This document shows, piece after piece, positions 36,571 through 45,522 of a stretch of 64,000 bases of DNA. Below the pieces are notes generated by a model. It saw nothing but the letters and a program-made list of their open reading frames with translations. It did no database searches and was not told the origin of the DNA. The stretch covers positions 1 through 64,000 of the forward strand of contig CAYFUF010000004.1 of the NCBI GenBank assembly GCA_964346245.1. Reading direction: 5' to 3'. Numbering within the stretch: the first letter of the stretch is position 1; each line of letters starts with the position of its first letter. A program made the translations under genes and the position numbers. This DNA is from CAYFUF01 sp964346245 (lineage in GTDB: Bacteria > Bacillota > Clostridia > Tissierellales > Peptoniphilaceae).

Positions 36571-36725
36571 TACTTATACAATTTGGGAGAATTGTTACAA
36601 CAATATTACATTTTACGTTTTGCCTAGGTCATTAACGTGCTTGCTTTGCTAAGACAAAATAAGAAATGTTAGCTTTTTGATGGCCATTGTCGATTTTTTG
36701 TAACTTTTTCCCTTCATTTCTTTAC

Positions 36726-36806
36726 AAATGGGTACAGACCACCGCATTAGCTTGGAAAAGAATCGCTTGATTCCAATGCTTAGCGAGGCGGTACCCATTT
36801 TTTCTT
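36726..36806 (+). terminator. Long hairpin terminator downstream of rnpB
   Basis: AAATGGGTAC ... CCGC ... AGC ... GGAA pairs with TTCC ... GCT ... GCG ... GGTACCCATTT, followed by TTTTTCTTTTTG. The 36571-36725 stretch before it is AT-rich with no gene. The long, interrupted stem could also be a regulatory leader for the downstream wall-protein gene, but that gene has its own promoter further down. Confidence 0.7.
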
Positions 36807-36832
36807 TTTGTAACTATTTTGTAAATTTAATC

Positions 36833-36861
36833 TTGACTTTATAGGCGTTAAGGCTTATCAT
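36833..36861 (+). promoter_or_regulatory. Promoter of the SH3/NlpC-P60 gene
   Basis: TTGACT, 17 nt, TATCAT; 69 nt of leader follow before the TTG start. Confidence 0.7.
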
Positions 36862-36930
36862 TGTCATTAGTTACAAAAGTTACAGCCAGATCAAGACAGT
36901 GGATAATTACTAATACGGGGGTACTTAACA

Positions 36931-38927
36931 TTGAATAAGAAAAAACTTGGGGCATTAGTTGGTGTCGTTGGTGTAGCAGGTGCGATTGCTGCAACACAAG
37001 TCATTGATTTAGATAAATCAAGCGCTGATTACATGTCAAATGACCTGATCAATAAATTGGAAGAGAACGCTAAGCAAGCTCCCCAGCAAACTGCTGAGGA
37101 AGTCGCTAGCGAAGAAATGGTTGAGATAGTATACAACCATGCAGAGAAGGTAGAATATATCGTCACTGCTTCTCAAGAAAAACCTGAATCAAAGTCCGAT
37201 GTTGAAGACAGTGCAGAAGAAGCGCCTGTTGAAGAGATCGTCGAGCCTGAAGCTCCTGTTGAGGAAGTTAAGGTTGTCGAGAAGATCAATGTCAAGCCAG
37301 CGGAAGTTGAAATTCCACCAGTAGAAATCTATGACAAACAACCTGAGATCGTTGCGGAAAGCATCGAGAAAGTAGTCGAAGCCCCAGTGGAAGAAGCTAC
37401 TGTCGAAGAAGAACCAGCAGAAGTGGTTGAAGACGTCGTAGAGCCTGAAGTTGATGTGGTTGAAGAGACACCAGCTGAAGAAGTCGCTGAAGTGGAAGAG
37501 ACTCCTGTCGTTGAGACTCCTGTTGAAGAAGTAGAAGAGACTCCTGTCGTTGAGACTCCTGTTGAAGAAGTGGAAGAGACTCCTGTTGTTGAGGAGCCAG
37601 TTGTGGAAGCTAGAGCTTTCCTTGGTGTCGTTAACGCAGAGANNNNNNNNNNNNNNNNNNNNNNNNNNNNNNNNNNNNNNNNNNNNNNNNNNNNNNNNNN
37701 NNNNNNNNNNNNNNNNNNNNNNNNNNNNNNNNNNNNNNNNNNGTTGAGGAGCCAGTTGTGGAAGCTAGAGCTTTCCTTGGTGTCGTTAACGCAGAGAATG
37801 CTCTTTACGTTAGATCACAACCTAATACTGACGCTGAAGCTTACGGCTTCCTCTATGAGGGCGATGTCGTCCGCGGCGAGCTTTCTAATGGTTGGGTTCA
37901 GATTACTTTCAATGGCATGACCGCTTACATTAATGCAAGCTTTGTCACTGAAATGACTGAGGAAGAGATTGCACAAAAAGAGGCTGAGGATGAAGCAGCT
38001 CGACTTGCTGAAGAAGAGCGCCTTGCTCAAGAAGAAGCTGACCGCATCGCAGCAACTACCCCGAAAACGTATTGGACTACCACCTACCTCAATATCCGTA
38101 GCGAAGCTTCAACTGACTCTCGTATCCTTGGTAGTAAGACTAAGGGTGCTGAAGTTGTTGGAACGGTTTCTAACGGTTGGTTGAAGCTTGAAAACGGCGA
38201 AGGATACCTCTATCTAGCTTACCTAACTGAGACTAAGCCAGCTTATGCAACAGAGGAAGTTGAAGAGGTCGTCGAGGATGTTGTTGAGGAAGTTGTCGTT
38301 GAATATAGAAGTGGTTACACTCAACAAGCAACCAACATCCGTAAGGGTCCAGGTACAGGATACAGCAAGATTGCAACCCTCGATACTAACTACTACATCG
38401 AAGGAGCTTTAGAGAATGGTTGGGTCAGATTCGATTACTACGGACAGACCGCTTACATTCGCGCCGACCTTATCGGTGACAAGATTGAAACTCCTGTCGT
38501 TGTGGAAAAGCCAGGTCAAGAACAATCTGCTTACGAATATAACGCACAGATAATTGAGAATATCATTAACAGAGCATACAGCTTGCTCGGTTACAACTAT
38601 GTATGGGGAAGCAAGAACCCAGCTAACGGCGGTTTCGACTGCTCAGGCTTAGTTTACTACCTATACCAAAGCGAAGCAGGAATTACCCTTGGTGGATCAT
38701 CAAGAACTCAAGCTTACAACGGTTACGCTGTATCTTGGAGTAACATCCAACCAGGAGACCTTCTCTTCTTCAACACGAGCGGAAGCGGTATTTCCCACGT
38801 TGCCCTATACGTCGGTAACGGCCAAATGATTCACGCAAGTGACTACATCTATGGCGTATGCATCGACAACATCTACTCAGGAAACTGGTCACGTAACTTC
38901 GTTACTGCCCGCCGTATCCTGAACTAA
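36931..38927 (+). CDS. Secreted SH3-domain NlpC/P60 cell-wall hydrolase (spans an assembly gap)
   Basis: The N terminus has a short hydrophobic segment (LGALVGVVGVAGAIAATQVI). A long Glu/Val/Pro region follows, with a 13-residue repeat based on VEETPVVETPVEE. Then come three bacterial SH3 domains (about 228-290, 322-380, 402-460) and a C-terminal NlpC/P60 domain with the catalytic Cys in GGFDCSGLVYYL and His in ISHVALYVGNG. Such enzymes cut peptidoglycan peptides; SH3 domains bind the wall. A 100-N gap (37643-37742) breaks the frame, but 55 bases before it are repeated after it. Removing the 155-nt offset gives one 613-codon frame. Start is TTG at 36931 after ACGGGGG; codon use is AT-leaning, typical of strong expression. 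Confidence 0.9.
37643..37742. other. 100-N assembly gap inside the NlpC/P60 gene
   Basis: Bases 37588-37642 and 37743-37797 are identical (55 nt). This is the pattern of two contigs ending in the same k-mer. The gap falls at the edge of a tandem-repeat region, so the true repeat number may be larger than seen. Confidence 0.92.
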
Positions 38928-38948
38928 GTTCAACAAACAATCCCGTAT

Positions 38949-38987
38949 AAGGCGAGCCGACCCTCTTGGGGTCCGGCTCGCCTTTTT
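38949..38987 (+). terminator. Terminator of the NlpC/P60 gene
   Basis: AAGGCGAGCCGGACC-type stem: AAGGCGAGCCG ... CGGCTCGCCTTTTT. Confidence 0.92.
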
Positions 38988-39033
38988 ATGTGCTTGCTTT
39001 GGCAGCGGTGCCCTGAAAGTGCTCGGCAAGCGC

Positions 39034-39622
39034 GCCATGTCCCCCCACAAATCCCAACTTTCCGCAAATTGGTATGACGGGAAAATGGCCCTGTCCCCCC
39101 AAATGGGAGAAAAGTGGAATTTGGTATGACGAAATTTCAGCCGCTATCCCCACAAATGAAGGAAAAGTGCAATTTGGTATGACTAGAGGCACCCACATGG
39201 CCCCCACAAATCGAGGAAAACGTCAATTTGGTATGACTAGAGGCACCCACATGGCCCCCACAAATCGAGGAAAACNNNNNNNNNNNNNNNNNNNNNNNNN
39301 NNNNNNNNNNNNNNNNNNNNNNNNNNNNNNNNNNNNNNNNNNNNNNNNNNNNNNNNNNNNNNNNNNNNNNNNNNNCCACAAATCGAGGAAAACGTCAATT
39401 TGGTATGACTAGAGGCACCCACATGGCCCCATAAATCGAGGAAATCGTCAATTTGGTATGACTAGAGGCACCCACATGGCCCCCACAAATCGAGGAAAAC
39501 GTCAATTTGGTATGACTAGAGGCACCCACATGGCCCCCACAAATCAAGAAAAACGTCAATTTGGTATGAAAAGATTGCGGCGGGTGTCCCCACAAATTTA
39601 GGAAAAGTGCAGTTTGGTATGA
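39034..39622 (+). repeat. GGTATG repeat array B, nine visible units
   Basis: The dominant unit is about 54 bp: CCCCACAAATCGAGGAAAAC, then GTCAATTTGGTATGA, then a 19-nt segment such as CTAGAGGCACCCACATGG. That unit is near identical in five copies. The first unit (TTTCCGCAAATTGGTATGAC) and the last two (AAAAGATTGCGGCGGGTG, then GTGCAGTTTGG) match positionally equivalent units in arrays C and D. An N gap interrupts it. It fills the spacer between the NlpC/P60 terminator and trpS; no gene is present there. Confidence 0.9.
39276..39375. other. 100-N assembly gap inside repeat array B
   Basis: The 18 bases before the gap (CCACAAATCGAGGAAAAC) are repeated after it. The unit number in this array is therefore uncertain. 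Confidence 0.9.
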
Positions 39623-39837
39623 ACCTAGCCATGACTAGACAGCGCTCCTGTTTTCGTACAAGTCTTTGATGAAGTCCATGTAGATGCGGGTGGAGTCCTT
39701 GAGGACTTGGTCTTTTGCCAAATGAGGACAATTGGAGTGCGTTTAAGGTCTGTGTCCAGCTTAGCATGGGACTCGAAAGCGGACACTTTGTGGTATACTC
39801 ATTCATGTGAAGAGACTAGAAGATAGAGGAGTGTAGA

Positions 39838-40848
39838 ATGAACGGAGTTAATGAACAAGAGAAAGATAAGGTGGTCTTAAGCCTGGTCCAACCTTCGGGC
39901 GACCTGACCATTGGTAACTATTTAGGGGCCATCCAAAATTTCGTCAAAATGCAAGACGAATTTCGTTGCTATTTTGCGGTCGCTGATTTGCATGCCATCA
40001 CGGTCCAGCAGGTTCCTGCTGATCTGAGAAGGCGGAGCAAGGAAGTGCTCGCTTATTATATTGCCTGTGGCTTAGACCCGCAGAAGTCGACCCTTTTTGT
40101 CCAGTCCCATGTGCCTGAACATGCGGAGCTGACTTGGGTCCTCAATTCGATGAGTTATTTGGGGCAGCTCTCTCGCATGACCCAATTCAAGGATAAGTCA
40201 AAGAAGAACGAGGACAACCTGAATGCGGCCCTGCTCACTTATCCGGTGTTGATGGCTGCGGATATCCTCCTCTACCAGGCTGACTATGTGCCCGTGGGCG
40301 AGGACCAAAAGCAGCACCTCGAGCTTGCCCGCGACTTGGCTGACCGCTTCAACAACCGCTATTCACCAACTTTCACGGTGCCTGAGCCCTACATCCAAAA
40401 GGAGACGGCCCGCATCATGAGCCTCAAGGATCCTAGCAAGAAGATGAGCAAGTCTGACGACGACGTCAACGCCTTCATCCTCATGAAGGACGATCCGGAG
40501 GCCATACGCCGGAAAATCGCCCGCGCCGTCACCGACTCGGAGGCAAACTTCGCCTATCGTGAAGAGCAGCCGGGCCTCATGAACCTTATCAACATCTACG
40601 GCGCCTACGCCAAGATCAAGCCCGAAGAGGTGGTCGCCCGCTTTAAGGACACTTCCTATGCGGACTTCAAGACGGCCCTTGCTGAGCTCATCATTGACCA
40701 CATGAGCCCCATCCGCCAGCGCTTCGAGGAGATCCTAGCCGACAAGGAATACCTGCCCTCCATCTATGAGGCTGGTGACCAAATCGCCCAGAAGACGGCA
40801 AGGCGGACACTGTCGAAGGTGTATCGAAAGGTTGGCTTTTTGCAATAA
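39838..40848 (+). CDS. trpS: Tryptophanyl-tRNA synthetase
   Basis: The 336-residue class I synthetase has the HIGH-type motif PSGDLTIGNYLGA and the KMSKS motif KKMSKSD. It charges tRNA(Trp). The gene starts ATG at 39838 after ATAGAGGAG. No T-box is visible upstream, unlike valS and the ABC operon in this window. Bases 39623-39837 hold no other gene. Confidence 0.97.
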   Translation: MNGVNEQEKDKVVLSLVQPSGDLTIGNYLGAIQNFVKMQDEFRCYFAVADLHAITVQQVPADLRRRSKEVLAYYIACGLDPQKSTLFVQSHVPEHAELTWVLNSMSYLGQLSRMTQFKDKSKKNEDNLNAALLTYPVLMAADILLYQADYVPVGEDQKQHLELARDLADRFNNRYSPTFTVPEPYIQKETARIMSLKDPSKKMSKSDDDVNAFILMKDDPEAIRRKIARAVTDSEANFAYREEQPGLMNLINIYGAYAKIKPEEVVARFKDTSYADFKTALAELIIDHMSPIRQRFEEILADKEYLPSIYEAGDQIAQKTARRTLSKVYRKVGFLQ

Positions 40849-40895
40849 TTTTGGTTCAGGATGTAGGGATTGGGTTGAAAAAAGGACAAATAAAA

Positions 40896-40985
40896 AGAAG
40901 GGGGCCATGCTCATGTGACACATCCCCAAGCCGGACTGGAGATCTGACTTGGGGATGTTTGTTGGGGCATGGCCCTCTTCCTTGT
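40896..40985. terminator. Nested bidirectional hairpin between trpS and ppdK
   Basis: Outer arms GAAGGGGGCCATGC (40897-40910) and GCATGGCCCTCTTC (40967-40980) enclose an inner stem CATCCCCAAG (40921-40930) and CTTGGGGATG (40948-40957). T-rich tracts lie on both sides, so it can end both trpS and ppdK transcripts. The two-storey form is unusual for a plain terminator. Confidence 0.75.
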
Positions 40986-41012
40986 TTTACATTTTATTAG
41001 ACTTGGTGAGCT

Positions 41013-43640
41013 TTACTTGTCTTTTTGCTCGATGACTGCTTGCGCTGCGGCGAGGCGAGCGATTGGCACTCTGTATGGTGAGCAGGAGACGTAGTCTAGG
41101 CCGACACCGTTGAGGTACTTGACGGTTGCTGGGTCACCACCGTGCTCACCGCAGATACCAAGGTGAAGGTCTGGGCGGGCTTCGCGGCCGAGTTCGACTG
41201 CTCTTTCGACGAGTTGGCCAACGCCTCTTTGGTCAAGGGTAACGAATGGGTCTTTTTCGAAGATGCCCTTGTCTTCGTATTCCTTGAGGAACTTGCCGGC
41301 GTCATCGCGGGAGAAGCCGAAAGTCATTTGGGTAAGGTCGTTGGTACCAAAGGAGAAGAATTCTGCTTCTTTGGCAATCTCATCAGCAAGGAGGGTAGCT
41401 CTTGGGATTTCAATCATGGTACCGAGCAAGTAGTCGATGCGCTCGCCCTTTTCTTCGAAGACAAGCTCAATCTCTTGGCGGACGTCTTCGTTGACGAAGG
41501 CAAGCTCTTTTGGATCGCCTGCTAGTGGGATCATGATCTCAGGAACTAGGCCTTCGATGTTGTCGTCTTTGCGGGCGCGTAGGGCGGCTTGGATGATGGC
41601 CCTAACTTGCATCTTGTAGATTTCTGGGTAAGTGACGGCTAGGCGCAGACCTCTGTGGCCGAGCATGGGGTTGATCTCGTGGAGCTCGTTGATGGTGCCG
41701 CGCAGGTCGGTTTCGGAGATGCCCATCTCTTCAGACAAGGCTTTGATGTCTTTGTCTTCTTGAGGAAGGAACTCGTGTAGTGGTGGATCGAGAAGACGGA
41801 CCGTCATGGGACGTTCTCTCATGATCTTGTACATCTCATAGAAGTCTTCCTCTTGGATAGGAAGTAGTTTGGCAAGAGCTTTTTCTCTTTGCTCCACGTT
41901 CTTGGAAAGGATCATTTCGCGGACAGCTTGGATGCGGTCGTCACCGAAGAACATGTGCTCGGTACGGCAGAGGCCGATACCTTCTGCGCCAAAGTCGATT
42001 GCTTGTTGTGCATCGTGTGGCGTATCAGCGTTCGCGCGAACGGCCATTCTCTTGACATCATTGACCCACTCCATGAAGGTACCGAAGTCGCCAGTAAGCT
42101 CTGGATCTTGCGTCTCAAGTTGACCAACGTAGATTTTACCGGTTGAACCATCGATGGAAAGAACGTCGTCGGTGCCGAGGACGGTATCGCCAACGGTTAG
42201 GGTTTGCGCCTTGTAGTCGATACGAAGGTCATGCGCACCGGACACACAGCTCTTACCCATACCACGTGCAACAACGGCTGCGTGAGAGGTCATACCACCG
42301 CGTGCTGTCAGGATACCTGCTGCGGAGACCATACCTTGAAGGTCCTCTGGAGAAGTCTCGTTACGTACCAGCAAGACGGTTTCGCCAGCGTCGGCTCTCT
42401 TCTTGGCGTCATCTGCGGTGAAGCAGATCTTACCAGAAGCAGCACCTGGAGATGCAGCCAGACCAGTAGCTAGTAGGGTCGCTTCCTTGACCGCCTTGTC
42501 AGAGAATTGTGGGTGAAGCAGTTGGTCGAGCGCTTGTGGCTCAACGCGGGTAACTGCGGTTTCTTTATCGATAAGGCCTTCGTTGACAAGATCTACAGCA
42601 ATCTTGACGGCTGCGTGAGCGGTACGCTTACCGGAACGAGTTTGTAGGATAAAGAGTTCGCCATCTTGGATAGTGAATTCCATATCTTGCATTTCAGCGT
42701 AGTGTCGCTCTAGGCGCTCTGCGGTCTCTAGGTATTCCTTGTAGACATCAGGCATGATCGTATCTAGGGTTGTGATGTTTTCTGGAGTGCGGATACCAGC
42801 AACGACGTCTTCACCTTGGGCATTGATGAGGTACTCACCGAAGACTCCGTTTTCACCAGTTGCAGGGTTACGGGAGAAGGCAACGCCGGTACCGGAAGTA
42901 TCGCCCATGTTTCCATAGACCATGGTCTGAACGTTTACTGCTGTACCAAGGTCGTTAGGAATGTCGTTGAGCTTGCGGTAAAGGATTGCGCGTGGGTTGT
43001 TCCAGCTCTTGAATACGGCGGTGATTGCCAACTTCAATTGCTCAACAGGATCTTGTGGGAAATCTTCGCCCTTAAGCTCCTTGTACAGTTCCTTGTACTT
43101 ATCAGCGACTTCCTTTAGGTCGTCAGCGCTGAGCTCGTTGTCTTGAGCGACGCCTGCTTTTTCTCTTTGGCTTTCCAGGATGTGCTCGAACTTATCTTTT
43201 GGTAGTTCCATAGCAACGTCAGAGAACATTTGAATGAAGCGGCGGTAGGAGTCGTAAGCCCAGTGTGGGTTGTTGGAGTTTTCAGCCATCGCTACTACGG
43301 ATTTATCGTTCAGACCTAAGTTAAGGATGGTGTCCATCATACCAGGCATGGAAACTGGTGCGCCTGAGCGAACGGAAACGAGTAGTGGGTCGCTCTCATC
43401 GCCAAATTTCTTGTTGTTCTTTGCTTCGACGTCGGCAATGTGGGTCTTGATTTCATCGAGAAGTTCAGGCCATAATTCCTCTTCTTCTTGATAGCGAATA
43501 CAAGCTTCAGTGGTAACGATGAAACCGTAAGGAACGTTAATTCCAATGTTGGTCATCTCGGCGAGGTTAGCGCCTTTACCACCTAAGAGGCTTCTTTGCG
43601 ACTTGTCGCCTTCGTCAAAATTGTACACGTATTTCGTCAT
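41013..43640 (-). CDS. ppdK: Pyruvate, phosphate dikinase
   Basis: The 875-residue enzyme interconverts pyruvate, ATP and Pi with PEP, AMP and PPi. It has the N-terminal ATP-grasp domain (LLGGKGANLAEM), the swivelling phosphohistidine domain with GGMTSHAAVVARGMG (the Thr two residues before the catalytic His is the PDRP target), and the C-terminal PEP/pyruvate barrel (GICGEHGGDPATV). It lies 28 nt behind ppsR copy 2 on the same strand, so enzyme and regulator form an operon. RBS AAAGGAG. Confidence 0.98.
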   Translation of the reverse strand: MTKYVYNFDEGDKSQRSLLGGKGANLAEMTNIGINVPYGFIVTTEACIRYQEEEELWPELLDEIKTHIADVEAKNNKKFGDESDPLLVSVRSGAPVSMPGMMDTILNLGLNDKSVVAMAENSNNPHWAYDSYRRFIQMFSDVAMELPKDKFEHILESQREKAGVAQDNELSADDLKEVADKYKELYKELKGEDFPQDPVEQLKLAITAVFKSWNNPRAILYRKLNDIPNDLGTAVNVQTMVYGNMGDTSGTGVAFSRNPATGENGVFGEYLINAQGEDVVAGIRTPENITTLDTIMPDVYKEYLETAERLERHYAEMQDMEFTIQDGELFILQTRSGKRTAHAAVKIAVDLVNEGLIDKETAVTRVEPQALDQLLHPQFSDKAVKEATLLATGLAASPGAASGKICFTADDAKKRADAGETVLLVRNETSPEDLQGMVSAAGILTARGGMTSHAAVVARGMGKSCVSGAHDLRIDYKAQTLTVGDTVLGTDDVLSIDGSTGKIYVGQLETQDPELTGDFGTFMEWVNDVKRMAVRANADTPHDAQQAIDFGAEGIGLCRTEHMFFGDDRIQAVREMILSKNVEQREKALAKLLPIQEEDFYEMYKIMRERPMTVRLLDPPLHEFLPQEDKDIKALSEEMGISETDLRGTINELHEINPMLGHRGLRLAVTYPEIYKMQVRAIIQAALRARKDDNIEGLVPEIMIPLAGDPKELAFVNEDVRQEIELVFEEKGERIDYLLGTMIEIPRATLLADEIAKEAEFFSFGTNDLTQMTFGFSRDDAGKFLKEYEDKGIFEKDPFVTLDQRGVGQLVERAVELGREARPDLHLGICGEHGGDPATVKYLNGVGLDYVSCSPYRVPIARLAAAQAVIEQKDK

Positions 43641-43668
43641 ATTTCATTCTCCTTTAATGTCCTCAGTT

Positions 43669-44520
43669 TTACATCAGTCGGTTCTTATCCAAATGACGGA
43701 TAATGATGTCGGCGGTCTCTTCGACAGCCTTGGTCGATACGTCGATGATGGGGCAACCCAACTGCCTCATGATACCATGGGCATATTGCAGCTCTTCGTT
43801 GATCCGCTCCTTAGAAGCATACTCGGCCGAAGAGGGAAGCCCAAGTGACTTCAACCTTCCTCGTCTCAGTTCCTGCAGGTGAAGAGGAGAGGAGGTCAGT
43901 CCGAAAATTCGGCTCGAAGACAGGTTAAACAGCTCCGCCGGGGGCTGGCTCTCTGGGACCAAGGGAATGTTCGCAACGCGGTAATACCTATTAGCCAGAT
44001 AGACGGCCAGGGGAGTTTTTTGTGTCCTAGAAATTCCAACCAGAACCAAGTCGGCCGTCAGAATTCCCTTGGGATCTTTTCCATCATCATAGCGGGAAGC
44101 AAAATCGAAGGCGCTGTAGCGGCGGAAGAGGGTGTCGTTGGCGTTTCCGTCAGCGGAACTGCCGTCAGCGGAACTACCTTCAGAGGAACTTGCCGGGCCA
44201 TCCTCCATAAAACCATTCGCGCGCCTCTGCAGGGCATAAATCAAAGGGCTTAAAGCGTCGATATATTGAATCTGATGGAGATCACAAAAGTTTTTAATGT
44301 AGGCATTCAGTGATGCGGTCTCTATCGTAAAGATCACGAAGGGGGATTTCCCCTCATTAATCATCAACAATAGAATACGCTCCAAATCCCATTGATTGTC
44401 TACCTTAGTGAAAACCTCAACTTCAAAGGGCTTGCGGGTCTGTTTAATCGCACTGTTTAATATGCTCACCAGACTGCTGGCATCGCTTTCAGAGATCGCA
44501 TAGATTAAATGATTGTCCAA
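43669..44520 (-). CDS. ppsR: Pyruvate phosphate dikinase regulatory protein (PDRP/DUF299), copy 2
   Basis: The 283-residue PDRP has the P-loop GISRTQKTPLAVYLA and the FDFASRYDDGKDPKGI segment of the family. It controls PPDK by reversible threonine phosphorylation and is the first gene of a ppsR-ppdK operon. It starts with TTG after GGGAGGAG. A Ser/Asp/Gly repeat linker (EGSSADGSSADGNAND) sits between the N- and C-terminal halves, absent from copy 1 at 28495. Its N-terminal half is much diverged from copy 1. Confidence 0.93.
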   Translation of the reverse strand: MDNHLIYAISESDASSLVSILNSAIKQTRKPFEVEVFTKVDNQWDLERILLLMINEGKSPFVIFTIETASLNAYIKNFCDLHQIQYIDALSPLIYALQRRANGFMEDGPASSSEGSSADGSSADGNANDTLFRRYSAFDFASRYDDGKDPKGILTADLVLVGISRTQKTPLAVYLANRYYRVANIPLVPESQPPAELFNLSSSRIFGLTSSPLHLQELRRGRLKSLGLPSSAEYASKERINEELQYAHGIMRQLGCPIIDVSTKAVEETADIIIRHLDKNRLM

Positions 44521-44728
44521 CGTCTCCTCCCTTTCTAGTACCCGTATCTTCCACTTTTCATTTTAGCACAAACGCTTTCAACATACTAGAGTTAGCCGGG
44601 GCTAATGGGGGCTATGTCTGGTGCGGTGGCGGCGGGGGCAGCGGTTTGGCCCGCCGCAGGCGGGCCGAACCGCATATAGGCGCGGGCGTGTGTCGTCAGC
44701 GTCCCAATACGTCCCACGCACAGCGTTT
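44521..44728. repeat. Intergenic region with GC-rich hairpin module E3
   Basis: About 44633-44690 repeats part of the module seen at 8990 and 45034: GGGGGCAGCGGTTTGG, then the hairpin GGCCCGCC-GCAG-GGCGGGCC, then GAACCGCA and GCGCGGGCG. The second hairpin of the full module is missing. Just upstream, a TGC-TAAAAT on the minus strand (about 44563-44571) may be the ppsR-ppdK -10 box. Confidence 0.65.
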
Positions 44729-45039
44729 GTCATACCAAATTGCCCTTTTCCTTGATTTGTGGGGACGCTTGCCGCGAACTTTTCATACCAAATTGATGTT
44801 TTTCTTGATTTGTGGGGGCCATGTGGCCGGTTCTAGTCATACCAAATTGATGTTTTCTTAGATTTGTGGGGACTATATGGCCAACTTATGGCATACCAAA
44901 TCTCGTTTTTCTTGTATTTGTGATGACGAGGGCCATTTTTCCGTCATACCAAATTCCACTTTTCTTTGATTTGTGTGGATGGCGGCTGAGATTTGGTCAT
45001 ACCAATTTGCGGAAAGTTGGGATTTGGGGGGACAGGGCC
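44729..45039 (-). repeat. GGTATG repeat array C, six units
   Basis: Seen on the minus strand, unit order is the same as in arrays B and D: first unit with TTTCCGCAAATTGGTATGAC, then a unit with CAGCCGCCATCC, then CTAG ... CCACATGGC units, then AAAAGTTCGCGGCAAGCG, then the last unit. Array C is flanked by E modules on both sides in the same orientation (E2 before unit 1, E3 after unit 6). Confidence 0.88.
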
Positions 45040-45240
45040 ATGAGCGGGGGCAGCGGTTTGGCCCGCCGCAGGCGGGCCGAAACCGCACAAGGGCGCGGGG
45101 CGTGCGGAATGCTGCGTTTATTACCAACGATACTGGATGGCTGAAACCGGCCCAGACCGCCGCCGCGCCCTTCCCGGCGAAATGCCGCCTTCGGCGGCGA
45201 TTTCGCCAGCCCCCGCCCACAAAGCATGGTGATCCATGGG
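45034..45240 (-). repeat. GC-rich double-hairpin module E2
   Basis: The reverse complement has GGCGAAATCGCCGCC-GAA-GGCGGCATTTCGCC, a variable middle of about 90 bp, then GGCCCGCC-TGC-GGCGGGCC and the end GCTCATGGCCCTG leading into array unit 1. It matches module E1 at both ends but not in the middle. Confidence 0.75.
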
Positions 45241-45324
45241 CATGGCCCACATCAACTATTCTTTTAATCGCCAAATCGTGTTACAATGATTGGAGTGTAT
45301 TCGTTCAATTAGTGGGAGGCAAAG

Positions 45325-45471
45325 ATGACAGATAGGAATAAGCAAGGCAAAGATCGTTACGATTCCAAAAGAAAGAAGAAGCAGAGACGGGCGCAGGTTG
45401 TTGCCATCGTCTTGGCGCTCTTAATGATGTCGAGTTTTATTGTGATGTTTGTCCAGTCGCTGGGTTATTAA
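45325..45471 (+). CDS. Small basic single-pass membrane protein
   Basis: The 48-residue product has a Lys/Arg-rich N-terminal half (KDRYDSKRKKKQRRAQ) and one C-terminal membrane segment (VVAIVLALLMMSSFIVMFV). GTGGGAGG precedes ATG at good spacing and a terminator follows, so it is likely real. The shape recalls the DUF4044-type small membrane proteins of Firmicutes, but the match is weak. Orientation would be N-in by the positive-inside rule. Function unknown. Confidence 0.65.
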   Translation: MTDRNKQGKDRYDSKRKKKQRRAQVVAIVLALLMMSSFIVMFVQSLGY

Positions 45472-45487
45472 GCGGCTTGAAATTGAA

Positions 45488-45520
45488 GCAAAAAAAAGAG
45501 GCCTGGGGCCTCTTTTTTTT
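45488..45520. terminator. Bidirectional terminator
   Basis: AAAAAAAGAGGCC-TGG-GGCCTCTTTTTTTT serves the small gene on the plus strand and the Fur-family gene on the minus strand. Confidence 0.92.
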
Positions 45521-45522
45521 GC

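Noticed and set aside
36726..36930. c-di-AMP (ydaO) riboswitch before the wall hydrolase
   Set aside because: Such riboswitches often precede wall hydrolases, but the conserved core motifs are not present; the hairpin looks like a terminator.
39034..39622. Array B as a CRISPR array
   Set aside because: The 'spacers' (~19 nt) are the same in many units, the repeats are diverged, unit order is shared between loci, and no cas genes are in the window.
44646..45335. Plus- and minus-strand open frames inside array C and module E2
   Set aside because: They are built from repeat translation (SYQI, HTKL-type strings) and have no credible start.
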